DNA from: Paramecium tetraurelia | Taxonomy: Eukaryota; Ciliophora; Oligohymenophorea; Peniculida; Parameciidae | NCBI RefSeq assembly: GCF_000165425.1 | Contig: NW_001799023.1 | Coordinates: 130,273 to 194,272, forward strand | Length of the DNA: 64,000 bases | Direction of reading: 5' to 3' | In this document: one piece after another, positions 12,389 to 23,627 of the stretch | Layout: the number at the start of each line of letters is the position of its first letter | Position numbering within the stretch: position 1 is the stretch's first letter | The notes under the pieces: generated by a model | Told to the model about the DNA's origin: nothing | The model's database searches: none | What the model saw: only the letters and a program-made list of their open reading frames with translations | Position numbers and translations under genes: made by a program

Positions 12389-13007
12389 TTAATCAATATT
12401 TTATTAATATTATACATTCCCATTTTGGTAATTTGTTAATCAATGTCTATAAATATGATAACTATAATATATTCATTCCTTATTATCGTAGATAATGCTT
12501 GATGTATTTCTAAAGTATTAATACGAAGAATAGCATTAAATATTTCAGATCTACTAGAGTTGAATTAGATTAACTAAAACCTTAAGACTTTCTTATTATT
12601 TTCTGATCCAATTATATTCACACATTCTCCATTATTAATTAAACAATTTTAATTCACATACTTAAATTCGAATCATTTAAATAGTATTCCAAAAGTTCTT
12701 AATCAACACTTCTACCTTATACTATTATTCAATTAGTATGTTATTATCTGCTGTTGAATTAGATTATCTTGAATTGAATTCATATAATTTTATTTCTTTT
12801 TGATTGCTTTACGTTGAGATCTAATCTTATCCTAGATGAAGTTCATTTATAATATCATAGATGACTCATTTTTTAAGAGTTCTGCAAAAGAATCTGATTA
12901 CAAAAGATGTAACTCTATATTTGTTGTGTTGCTTAGATTGAATATTCTATTTTTATTAGTCGTATTTACATCTCATTATGATTAATTATAATAATTTAAA
13001 ATTGTCG
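12389..13007. other. Gap of about 620 bp, possible small minus-strand ORF
   Basis: No known gene. The minus strand has a coding-looking TGA-free run from about 12990 to 12703 (residues such as FAELLKNESSMILQMNFIQD and IRSQRKAIKKKQNYMNSI) with an in-frame ATG at 12858, which would give a 51-residue helical peptide. No confident first exon was found. It could be the end of a small gene or chance in AT-rich DNA with a single stop codon. Confidence 0.3.
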
Positions 13008-16000
13008 TCATATTATAATATTTTATAAAAATTACAATGACGAATTATACTTTAGTAATAATGGTGAGCTGGGATAAAATAGTTCGAGTAAATGTAAATG
13101 AGCATGCAAATTTTGGATTTATGAGTGGACAAGTACATAATTTATAGCTTGTAACTAAACAAAACTAGATGCACTTTTCGTAAGACATTCCCTTAGTAAT
13201 TGATATCCCTTTGCTAAAACAAAGTATTTTTCTGCTGGATGCTTTGAGAATTAGATGGCTTATAGATATTCAATCTATTCTTGAAAAGGCTTAGTCTAAG
13301 TCATATGCTTCTTTGGGATGTCAAAGAAGTCAGGTTTGAGTGATAAGTGTGTCATTTTTCCCATCAAATTTACTATACTATTTTTATGCAGTATCTTCAA
13401 CACTTCCATCAATTGGATTGTTAGGGTTTCGTTTATAGTCTAAATAGGATAATTAAAATGTCTTACCACTGACAGAAAAAAATTAAAGTAATTTGCTTTA
13501 TCCTTTAGATACTTATTCTATGCAATATCAATTTGATCACTTGAAATGTCACCCAAATACTCATTCAAGGCATGAATCAGATAACTCAGGAATTAGTTAG
13601 TTGTTACACCAAATTTGGCAACTTGAGCTTTCAACTACGACAAATTTTGATTGGATTATTGAAGATTATTTAGGTATGCTTTGGCCCATCCCTAAAATTA
13701 TGTAATCATATAGAAAAAAGGATGTTGGTTCGATTTGATCATCTCGTTTATAATCGTAAACACTAAGTAAAACTTTTGAGCCTGAGCATTCTGAGTTTCG
13801 TAATCCTGTATCTCCTATTTCTACGAAGATATAGATTGATTCTCGTTGATTTTTGAAACTAAATATTGTTGGAATTTAGATATACAGGAATTGTAACTAG
13901 TTGATAATGTTAGGTCGCCTGATGATGTGCGAATGACTGTGTCCTCTCTAAGAAACTCATTGTTCTTTCTAAATATTTAAACTATAATAATTAAACATTT
14001 ACAAGAACTCTTCTGATTGTTACACAATCTGCTTCATTCTGTCTTCCTTCATAGTCTCACTCACTTAAATAGTGGTTTACAAAATATTTACAAACTTATT
14101 TGATCTTCTGTCTAAATCTATTCTGTTCCTGAGGAGAATGTTTAGCTAAGCATTTGATCATACTCATCACCCACTCCTCTTCTAAACGAGACAATCGATC
14201 TTTCATTAATGCCTTCCAATCATTCTGCAACATAATTATAATCATTACATTCACACCAAGCCAGACTGTTGAAATTAATTTTTCATCATTTTTTTATTAG
14301 GAATTGCCCATTTTATATTTAATATTTTAATTAATATCATCATAAGATTGATTCCTTGCTGTATTGCAAACTCTAAGCACATTGTTAACAAAACAGTTCC
14401 AGCATATCTAAATCGATAGAATGTATCTTAGCCTCACTGTTTGATGAAATGTTACCAATACCTTTGACATTAATTACTTAAATGGCCCCAATAATTTAAT
14501 GATTTTGCGATTTTAGAGGCATACAAATAATTGGCATATTCGTTTCAATATCAATATTGGGATTGAAAATAGGACTAGTATAGCAATTGCTCACAGCCAC
14601 CAATTGTTGATCCTAAATACATGTTCCCATTATGCCCAACAAAGTATCAGTCTAACAAAGTTTGCCTTCTCTATTAATATGAGAAAGAACCTAATTATAA
14701 TAGACTACTTTGGCCTATTCCACATTCATTAACGATCTTAACCTATCCTCTGCAGAGAGAATTAAATCAATAAGATTGTTTTACTTACTTTAAAGTATGA
14801 TGCCAGTTTTAATAATGTGTCTTAATTTATTTTAGATTAACATCTAGGCATCATGATTCATTGCATTTTTTAATACACTTTTACTGAACTCCCCCATAAT
14901 CTATAAGAGAGCCTCGTCATCCTTAGTAAAGTATCCATTTTATTTATTCACACATTATAAAACTCCCATGCATTTATCACCATCCAAAATAGGTGATACC
15001 AATAATGTCTTTGTCTTATAATTGTTTTTAACGTCCTATTAGGTATTGAATCTTTAATCTCTATACGCATCTTCAATATTCAAAATTATTCGATTCTAAG
15101 CAACAAATCCTGCGAGTCCTTGGCCAATTTATAGTCTAATTGTTGTTTGAGTACCTTTGGCAACTCTGGTCCAAAGTTCTTTTTTTGCTTAGTCAACAAT
15201 AAAACAAGATGCCCTATCGCATTCTAAACAGTCAACGCACTTGTCAATGATGGTTTGCAACGCATCATCTAATAGGACTGAGGAATTCATCTGCAGAGCT
15301 CCTGTGACTATTTTTTTGAGTCTTAATACTAAGATAAACAATTATTAATGATCTGACATTATTCTTTTGAATTTGTCATAGAGAAATGATAATTTTTATG
15401 CTGAGATCGATTGGATTATGTCACAAAAGTTTTCTTCAGATTCCAGAAGCACTTTCATCAACGAGACTGTTCCATCTCTATTATATTATGTAGTTGCATC
15501 TTCATCAGCTAAAGACTAACTATTTAGGATTACATAATTAGATATTCAAGATTGCATTGGTTCTGAAGCAGTCCTCTTGCTGTAATATATCATAAAAATT
15601 AGATGCTCCAGAGTTATTCCTATCATTTTTGAAGGTCTCTCCATCGTCTGGGTGGAATCTCGCTAGAGTGGGATTTCGAAACGTTTATCTCCTGAAAAGT
15701 TTTACTGATTGGGTATTACCATCCTCTGTGATTTTATTATTCTTTTTCTCAATTGGTAATAGGGTCTTAAGATTCTTTGTTTTTGGATTTGGTTTGGTTC
15801 CTTGGTTGAATTGCCTTTCATCTTTTAAAATGCTTAATTTAGTTTAATTGGCTTGCATGAGATATTCGTTGATGTGAGTCAAGCGATCAATCTCTTTTTG
15901 TTGCAATTTGATCAAGTCCTGGGATTTTCGTATTTGATCTTCCTTGTTTTCAATGGTTAACAATAATTTATCTATTTCCTTTTATTGCATCTTTTGGGTT

Positions 16001-16137
16001 TCAGTTAGTTTCTTGACTAAATCATCTTGAGCATCGATTTCCTTGTTTTTGGGAGATGTAATTTAGGAGCTGCGGTCAGTTTTGATTTTGAATTTCTTGG
16101 TGTGGTCAAAAGCATTCAACTCCTATAATTTATTCAT
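13008..16137 (-). CDS. Coiled coil, two GAF domains and VPS9-like C-terminus
   Basis: About 1,000 residues; several introns of about 24-34 nt were removed. Residues 1-110 are Lys/Gln/Glu-rich coiled coil (KKLTETQKMQQKEIDKLLL). GAF-1 (DNA about 15290-14870) includes DRASCFIVDQAKKELWTRVA, IGQGLAGFVAQNRIILNIED and NKQNGYFTKDDE, the NKxnFx3DE signature of cyclic-nucleotide-binding GAFs. GAF-2 (about 14770-14420) has VEQAKVVYYNQVLSHIN, MPIICMPLKSQNHQIIGAIQ and VINVKG. A long helical region ends in HPAEKYFVLAKGYQLLRECL followed by QAINYVLVHSQIQNLHAHLH, which resembles the VPS9 Rab5 exchange-factor fold. The usual acidic pair (xDD) reads ASS, so exchange activity is uncertain. No phosphodiesterase or cyclase domain is present. 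The GAF calls are firm; VPS9 is tentative. Confidence 0.75.
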
Positions 16138-16236
16138 TTTTAATATATTTTTATACATATTTGATAAAATTAAATCATCGCATTTTACAAATACTATTGA
16201 ATCAGAATAGTTGAATATTGATGTGAATTAATTTAA

Positions 16237-17056
16237 TCATTTGCATTTTTTCAGTAAAATGTAGGATATTATACTAAACACAGTTTCTATTCCCAACACA
16301 ATTAAATAACAAAATGTTTCATATTCATTCGTCATGATAAGATATGTCTCGAGGACAAGAAGACTATGAAGCAAGATTAGAAGGATCTTTTGGATCAATC
16401 TGTATCCGAACTTCTCTTGTATTCTCATCAAAACTCCAGCGAATAGGGATATTGGGATGAAGATGTAGAAGTTTACATCAAGATACCAAAGCAGCAAGAT
16501 AAATCCCTATTCGAATCCGATTCGCTCCACATAATAGGTCACGTAGATGATCATATCATTTTTCTCTGACTAGGATTTCTGATCTCCGATTAATTCCTGG
16601 AACGGATCTCTTTGACTATCAGGGTTTTCGGTGTGAGATTTATTTTGAGCAAATTGAACTTGCAACATTGTGCTATTTGGGGATTCAATCTTTATCGATT
16701 TCTTCCTTTGCATTTTCTATTCCTTCATAATAGCCTTGATGTAATGATTTGAATTGACGCCCATTGACTAAGAAGGGATTTCTTCAGCCCCATCCAATTT
16801 GATAGTGCTATTTCTCACTTACTAAAAACTTTTTCTGATCGTCGAACTTATTATCACTGAAGACTTCCTAGAGGCATCCTTTCGTTTAGGTACTGGGGCG
16901 AATTGGCTTAATTGTTGTGGTCTACTCTATTAAATATTGATACTCGGAGAACACCTGGTTTGAAGCACGACTTCTTCTTCTAATGATAAAGAGAAAGAGA
17001 ACTTGAATCATAAAAAGAAGACCAGAATAAGATAATTGTGCTATTTAGTAATACAT
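16237..17056 (-). CDS. Predicted multi-pass membrane protein, unknown family
   Basis: The C-terminal half is certain as an open frame. A soluble, basic and Ser/Thr-rich part (KRKDASRKSSVIISSTIRKS; KRKKSIKIESPNSTML) is followed by about four hydrophobic segments near the end: FILLLWYLDVNFYIFIPIS, LIQKILLILLHSLLVLETYL and FCYLIVLGIETVFSIISYIL, ending LLKKCK. The start is doubtful. Using ATG at 1,7056 on the minus strand needs one intron of about 43 nt, long for this genome; an ATG at 17123 in another frame is the alternative. No family recognised; the acidic-aromatic loop MIIYVTYYVERIGFEQG before the first membrane segment is distinctive. Confidence 0.6.
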
Positions 17057-17234
17057 CTTAAATAATATATAAAAATAATATATTTATTTTTGGTACTTAT
17101 GATGTAATTTTCTGGATTGCCATTTTAAGTAAAATAGAATTCAGAAATACTGAATAACTCCAATTCAATAATCGGCTGTATAAAAAGCAACAATAATTAC
17201 AAGTATTTCATTAATTAATTATTAAAATAATATA

Positions 17235-18950
17235 ATGAATTAAATAGAATAAACAGGTAAAAAGAGTATTATCAAAAATTCGGAACCCATCCAAATCTCA
17301 CACTATCAAATAGATAAGAAGAAATTCTATGGCAAAGGACAATATGGAGCTGTTTATGGTTGCTCAGACATTTAGAATCCAGACTTGTAACTGTGTGCCA
17401 AGGTCTTGAAAGTAGAAGATGTCGATTAGTTAATCCTGAAAAGAGAAGTCGAAATAATATAAATGCTCATGCCAATCCAAAGAGAAAACCAGAACCTGAT
17501 CCAAGTATTTGAGGTGTTCAATGAAAAATCACATGGCAGCATCTACATCATCATGGAACTTTGCAAAGAAGGAGATCTCAAATAACTTCTGGATAAACGA
17601 AAGAAGAAAAACCAACCCTTCACCATAGACGAAGCAATCAACATAGTCGCACAAATTGCCAATGGATATAAGACACTTTATAAATCCCGCATTATACACA
17701 GAGATATTAAACCAGCCAACATTCTTATTTAAAATGGAGTATTCAAAATTGCCGATTTGGGCATGGGAAGAGTAATTGAGGACATGAATTATGCTCAAAA
17801 CTTTACTAAAGTAGGCACTCCAGCCTATGCAGCTCCTTAATTATTTTTAGAATCAAAGTTCTCTTCCAAAGCTGATGTCTACTCATTAGGTGTCATATTT
17901 TATCAACTGATCTATGGGTAATTACCTATATAGGCCAACACTTAACCAGAACTATTGTAAAAGTTAAGGAATCTCAAAGCAACACCAAAATAGTGTGACG
18001 AGTAATGTCCTACAGGAATTGTGCCATAAAATGTGAGACAATTAATCCAGTAGATGCTCTATTATGATGAACATGAGAGATGCTCCTGGATGGATGTGTT
18101 CTAATCTGATATCTTGAGATAGATACTATCTGAAACCAATTAGACATAGACCCCCACTAAAACCACTTAGGTTTTCCACTAACAAAAATCTGGACCTACC
18201 AATTACTAATAATACTACAGAGTCAACGATATATCCGATAACAAAATTCTTCATATGATTCGTATTTTGACCAACAAAAGTGATTTTGCCAAAAAGTGTC
18301 ATAAACATTTGCAGGACTAAAAGTATTTTAACTCATTCATCTATTTTTAGGTCTTTGCAAACTGCCTTCAACTTGAAAACAGGAGAATTAATATTGCTCT
18401 CTTTATGTATCTCAGGATATCGATACAAGTTAATTCAAAATATCTTAGGATTACTACTTAATTAATTCCATCAATTGATTCCTCAATTATAGGCAATTAT
18501 CACTCCAGAAGAATTAAAAGAGAATTTCAAAATTAACGATTCGATTTCTAAGCGTTTGAAGGAATACATACAAAAAACACTCAATGCATCCATTCTTTAA
18601 TTCAGGGTTTTTATTATTCATATTTCTAGGAAGACGAATGTAAATTCTTTAATTCCTGTTTCTAAATTAACCAGCTTTAAGTCCAGGAAATGAAGAAGGT
18701 TCTTGAATAGGATGACGACACAAATTACTTATTCTTTGCTCAATCGTTCTAATTCTTTTTTACTTCTTTCGAAAACTCCTTTACTTAAAATATCAATGAA
18801 CCAAATAATTAAGAGTAATATTTATATCGAATTCTTAGATTATTGAGCTTACTAAAGAGTATGATTAATTTAGAAACTGATTTTTCGATAATGGAATCCT
18901 TGAACAAATGTCCCTCCAAAATTTTGTAAGAAACAAATAAATTTAGTTGA
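17235..18950 (+). CDS. Ser/Thr protein kinase (paralogue of 23628-25489)
   Basis: About 554 residues after two introns (28 nt near 18323 and 23 nt near 18610) that together keep the frame. The kinase domain is N-terminal: glycine loop FYGKGQYGAVYGC, lysine in LCAKVLKV, IIHRDIKPANILI, IADLGMGR (DLG instead of DFG), VGTPAYAAPQ and ADVYSLGVIFYQL. The C-terminal half has no known domain but shares segments with the related gene on the minus strand, for example CISGYRYK here against CIIGYRYK there. DLG for DFG occurs in active kinases, so activity is likely. The two genes are probably paralogues, now inverted relative to each other across about 5 kb. Confidence 0.86.
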
Positions 18951-19184
18951 TTCATTAAAGTATATTCAAATTAATGGATTTATATTTAATATTATTCCTT
19001 TTATCTTTTTCTCCTTTATTTATTCTAGTCTGGATATGAAGTCTATAATTAAATTATCAAATAGGCCTATCCTGAAAAATGTGTAATACCCCTTTATTCA
19101 GAAAATCTATTGGTTTATTATTGAATGACTCATCTATGATATTTTCTAGTAGCTTAATGTTTTATTATTAAAAATATTACTATA

Positions 19185-20041
19185 ATGAAAAAGCAAAATA
19201 GTGAAAATTTTTAGGATTACTGTGTTTTCTATAAGGATAAGGAACTTCCTGCTATTCATAAGACGGATAAATTTATGAAGGCCTTGATTTTGGATTCAAT
19301 CAAGGATTAAGAGCATCCACTTAATCAATTAATTGAAAAAAAATAAACCTTTGTGCCATTTATTAATGAAAGAGATAGTATGGGAAGATTGATTTCAAGT
19401 GAATCCTATCATAGAAAAAGAAAAAGTGAGGCTTCAAGTCTGTTCAACTCTCCTAAAAATAGTCACGTTTTCATAAGTAAGAACTCCATATCGAATACTT
19501 GTAGCATTTATGAAAATTAACTACCTGCTGCAAAATTAAAATTAAAAAATCTTTTGGGAAGCACTCCTGAAAATACTGAATTATTTTAATCCACTTTATT
19601 GGGAAGTCAATGTGAATTTAAATAATCATTTTAGTTTAATTCAAAACGCCCTTAGTATACATTAAGAACCCACAAAAAAAATAATAGTTTATAAAACAAG
19701 CTCCCCTAATTTGTTAAGGAGCAAAACAATAAGGAATTTAAATTCTTCAAACAACCTACAACCCCATAAGCCACTAGATTTTATAAAAGTAGCTTTGTTA
19801 TTGAGATGTTCAATCAAAACAAGTAATCTAAATTGTTATTACTCTTAGAATTGCTGAAAATAGACTCTAATACATATTGCTGATGGAAAAAGTGTAAAAG
19901 TTGTAAACCGAATTGTTAAAAAATTTATCAGCCAACGAAAGAAGGAGAACATTCGTTAAATTGGATGGAAACAGAAGAGTCAAACTAAGTGTATTATTGC
20001 TTCTCTCCAGACAATGCATTTAATATCAGATGTTATAATGA
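19185..20041 (+). CDS. Unknown protein with C-terminal coiled coil
   Basis: Begins MKKQNSENFQDYCVFYKDKE and gives 276 residues if a 26-nt intron at 19823-19848 is removed. The first 210 residues are Lys/Ser/Asn-rich and look disordered (SEASSLFNSPKNSHVF). After the intron comes a helical, leucine-rich stretch RLQYILLMEKVQKLQTELL, probably a coiled coil, then RRTFVKLDGNRRVKLSVLLL and a TGA stop. Without splicing, the frame would stop at 19881 and run on into a different Cys-rich reading. The splice is preferred because it has consensus ends, typical size and good codon content after it. No family recognised. Confidence 0.7.
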
Positions 20042-20442
20042 TTTGTAGATAATTTATATTTGATAATAGAGAAGAAATTTAACATCCTCATTTGACTATT
20101 ATTGATTACTAAGTTTTTAAATTCAATATCATCCCTTCTTTATGACTCAGACATTTATCATTGAATGACTAACGATCTCAAGATACAATTCTCTTCTGTT
20201 CTAATTATTCATAACAGGACCTTTCCTATTTTTGAATAAAATATACAATACACATTTATGAAATTAAGTGATTATTTCTAATATTCAAATTAATTGTTAT
20301 AGTTATCTTTTATAATTTCTCCAATTTATTATGCAAAAACTTAGAGTTTAATTACAAGCAAATAAGATACTAAGTGTTGGTTATCTCGAAAATAATAATT
20401 TCTAATTTGTAATCTTATAACAATATTAAAAATTTAAATTTT
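20042..20442. other. 400-bp intergenic gap
   Basis: AT-rich sequence between two plus-strand genes. It should contain the 3' end of the upstream transcript and the promoter of the SAPS gene. No open frame with family similarity and no repeat was noticed. Confidence 0.6.
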
Positions 20443-22448
20443 ATGTTTTTCAAGTAAGAAATTGTATATAGTTAGCTTTGCTCGTTTTTTCACTTAGCCA
20501 TAACAATTAGATAATTTGTTGACAACTCCTGATTGTGATTTAGAAACGATTTTATCAACTGATGGAATTTTACAAGAAATAAAAGGTTTAGGAGCTACCA
20601 AGTTTGCTGATCAGTATTAAATTAAGCATATTCGTAGTGTCATTAAGCATCCAGAAATGTATTAAAAAATGATCAATTACATTATTTAATTTGAAGATGA
20701 ACTCATTGATAAGAAAACTCAAATTTAGTAATTTCTTAATTATACTCTTAGATACCCTTTTCTAACAAGTGAGATCTTAGGTAGTTAAAATTAGAAGCTG
20801 ATTGATTACTTATTCGAGTGTCCCGAAGAAGAAATTTAAAATGAAAATTTATAAATACGCCAAGGATTGTACAACTAACTCCTGTCTTTCTTGGAAAATG
20901 ACATCCTGAATGTTACTTCAGCAGGATATTTTGCAAAGGCATTCATAGCAATAATAAAGAAGAGAGGCTTCGATGTATGATATTTTAAATATTTAGGTTT
21001 GGGCAACGATCGTCAAAAACAGAGCAATACTGTCAAACCTAATAAAGCACATCGATATTAAGCACATCGCAGAAATAATTGAAAAGCTAATCATTTTGGA
21101 TACATCCCAAGAAAATTACGAAGAGAAATTCCTAGAGGAAAGGAAGGAATTATTGGAAAGAATAATTAAATTATTAAAACACAAATCTTACAACACAGAG
21201 ATAGTGGATAATGTTTGCGACATATTGATTGAGATTACAACGAAGAGCATGAGTTCCTTGTATTATAACAATGGGGAGATCATACCTTTCATTGATATCA
21301 TCAAGAAACCTGAATTATTCCTGAAAATCGCCTTGTAAACATAGAGAATAGGCCCATACCAATTGTTAATCAATTTGGTAGAGATGTAATCGAAAGAAAC
21401 CAAAAAGGAAGATGATGATGAGGTTGTTCATAATTTGGAGAAGGATTATTCAATTTTTGAATCGATTCTACCTGAATTACCTCCAAACCTTTTGAATCAA
21501 GATTATCACACTAGCAACTTCATTAATTCTAATAGATCGTCCATCCAACCTTTTGGATTAGCAAGAATGCATTTACTCAAACTTATTCAAGTTCTTGTTC
21601 AGTACTCAATTTATTCATATATTAAGAACAAACGATTAAAAAATTATCAAGATTCTAATACATTACGGACTAATTGAAGCTTTGTAAGTTATCATTCTGA
21701 AGTATGAATCAAACAATCAAATACATGCTTGTTGTGATAAAATACTTAGGGCAATTATCGATCTTAATTAAGATGATTTCACTCTAGATGTAAAGTATTT
21801 TTAATTCTTTCAATAGGTTTTTGAAAATAATAACCTTCTAAACTACATTGTTTAAAATCACAATAATGAAAATTCTAAAAAAGGTTTCATTGGATTCTTG
21901 ACTTCCATCTCCAATTACCTTGAAGATAAGGGCAAACAAAACAATAAAATTCTCAAGTTCCTTCGCTAGAGTATATTATGATTCAATCATTATAGATGAA
22001 TAATGGTAGATATTTGCGGACAACATCTTAAATTAAGTGAATTCAAAAGAGAAACCCTTTTTGTGTAATGCCAATCCAAGACCCAGTTAGGAACCTGATC
22101 TTCTTGATGAACAAGAAACTGACAATATCTTGAACATTTTAAGAGTATGCACATTAATACAACTATTAGAAATTTAACAATAATTTCTAAAAGAATGACA
22201 AGCATGTTGGAAATAATGAGAATGGAGAGGGTGTCTAGAGGAATACCGAAGTGTTGAATGAATTTGAATAGGATTAATAGGAGGATACTGCTGAAGATGA
22301 AGATGTTTAAGAGGAGTTGGAATAACAAAATGATGATGATTAGAATGAAGAAGATGAATAAATTAAATAGGAATATAATTAGAGTAATTTCTGGAGATTG
22401 GATCCAAATGAGAAGGATGCTAAAGAATTGTTGGATAATTTTGAATGA
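20443..22448 (+). CDS. PPP6R: PP6 regulatory subunit (SAPS domain)
   Basis: SAPS-domain proteins bind the catalytic subunit of PP6/Sit4-type phosphatases and direct it to substrates. After a 22-nt first intron the N-terminus reads MFFNFARFFTQPQQLDNLL, like the MFWKFD...LDKLLD start of animal PP6R. Family segments in order: LETILSTDGILQEIKGLG, LRYPFLTSEILGSQNQKLID, LLSFLENDILNVTSAGYFAK, IIKKRGFDVWATIV (intron inside), LIKHIDIKHIAEIIEKL and FGLARMHLLKLIQVLVQTN. The C-terminus is acidic and Gln-rich (EDEDVQEELEQQNDDDQNEE) and ends WRLDPNEKDAKELLDNFE. At least four introns of 22-27 nt are present. About 620 residues, within the family range. Confidence 0.9.
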
Positions 22449-22890
22449 TAAATTATCATTAATGTAATTTTGAATTTTAAATCAAAATGCTGAATTCATA
22501 AATTCAGGTCAGTATTGAATTTTTATTATATCTCAACTCCATTATAACTTTGTTTTAGATCATGTGGATGTTATTTCTCATTTTAACTCATGATTGAAAT
22601 GACTTAGTAGCTTATATTCATTAAATAGAATAAATTAATTCATTTCTTAAAAAATAATCATTATTTTCATTTTATTAATCGATTAGAACAACACAGTTAT
22701 TTATAGTATAAATTAAATCATTGTAGTTAGACCTTCAATAATAAAGGATTTAAATATATTGTATATCTGCTATTATATAATAATTCAATTTTAATCCATA
22801 AGTTTTTTATAATAGTCTATTGGTTAATTATCTAATATTCTCACAAATATTAATGTTTAATCTGCGAAAAGTTCGATTGGGTAAATGGAA
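22449..22890. other. 440-bp gap between convergent genes
   Basis: AT-rich sequence between the stop of the SAPS gene (plus) and the stop of the unknown minus-strand gene. Both 3' UTRs must lie here. Nothing else was recognised. Confidence 0.6.
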
Positions 22891-23578
22891 TCAAGTTTTA
22901 AGAAATGTATAATGAAGCATTACAATCTACAAAATCTAAGGAAGTTATTACTTAATTGCTTCTAAATTTTAATTTTAAGTAAACCATTCTTGCTAGTAAT
23001 ACAATTTGAAAAAATAAGAATATATGTCGTAATTAATTTAGTTGGTGGCATCCAATTAAGTTTGCAACTTTTCAAATTTAAGATCTCCTTTTTTAGTATC
23101 CCTAAAATAGTTTACTATTTTAGAAAACTCAGCAGGAACGGCCTCATAATAGAAAAAGATAATTTACATCTTTTAATTTTTTGCATTTCTCAAATGTCAT
23201 TTAAATTTCCTTTCTCAAATAATCAGCTGTATTAGATTTTACATTGGAAAATTGAGTAATTTAATTTAGGTATTCTTTCTCATCTCTAAAGATTTTTTTC
23301 AATTGATTCGCCATCCCAGCATATTTATCTTTATTTAAGAAATTTGTCCCTTGCAACAATTAGTAGTAATTGTAGCATACGACACAAATCCGAAGTATTT
23401 AAAGGTTGTAAAAATTATTGTTATCATCAACTACTTTTTTGTAGATAGCCTATTCAAGAAAGTAAGACAAATCTAATGACAGCTAACTTCTATAGAGTAT
23501 GCATTGAAGGAATAGCTCTGGGCTGAATTTATTAGTTGATATTTCCTCTAGTTTTATTAGATCAGATTTTTAATTCAT
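22891..23578 (-). CDS. Unknown helical protein, 220 residues
   Basis: Start MNQKSDLIKLEEISTNKFSP at 23578. Removing one 25-nt intron (after EKCKKLKD) joins two clean frames and gives 220 residues, ending LQIVMLHYTFLKT and TGA. The protein is mostly alpha-helical with many Lys/Gln/Tyr residues (FLEQAIYKKVVDDNNNFYN; YLRKEIQMTFEKCKKLKD) and has no membrane segment. No family recognised. It follows the kinase gene on the same strand with only 49 bp between them, so it could be mistaken for a tail of the kinase, but it has its own ATG and the kinase frame ends in TGA before it. Confidence 0.62.
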
Positions 23579-23627
23579 TGTGTAATTTAATAATTGCAAA
23601 TTAAATATTATTTTCTATTATTATAAC

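Noticed and set aside
19881-19990. In-frame TGA in the gene at 19185 followed by a Cys-rich open frame (WKKCKSCKPNC), suggesting selenocysteine or read-through
   Set aside because: A 26-nt GTAATC...CTTAG intron at 19823-19848 removes the stop and gives a better, helical coding frame of whole codons.
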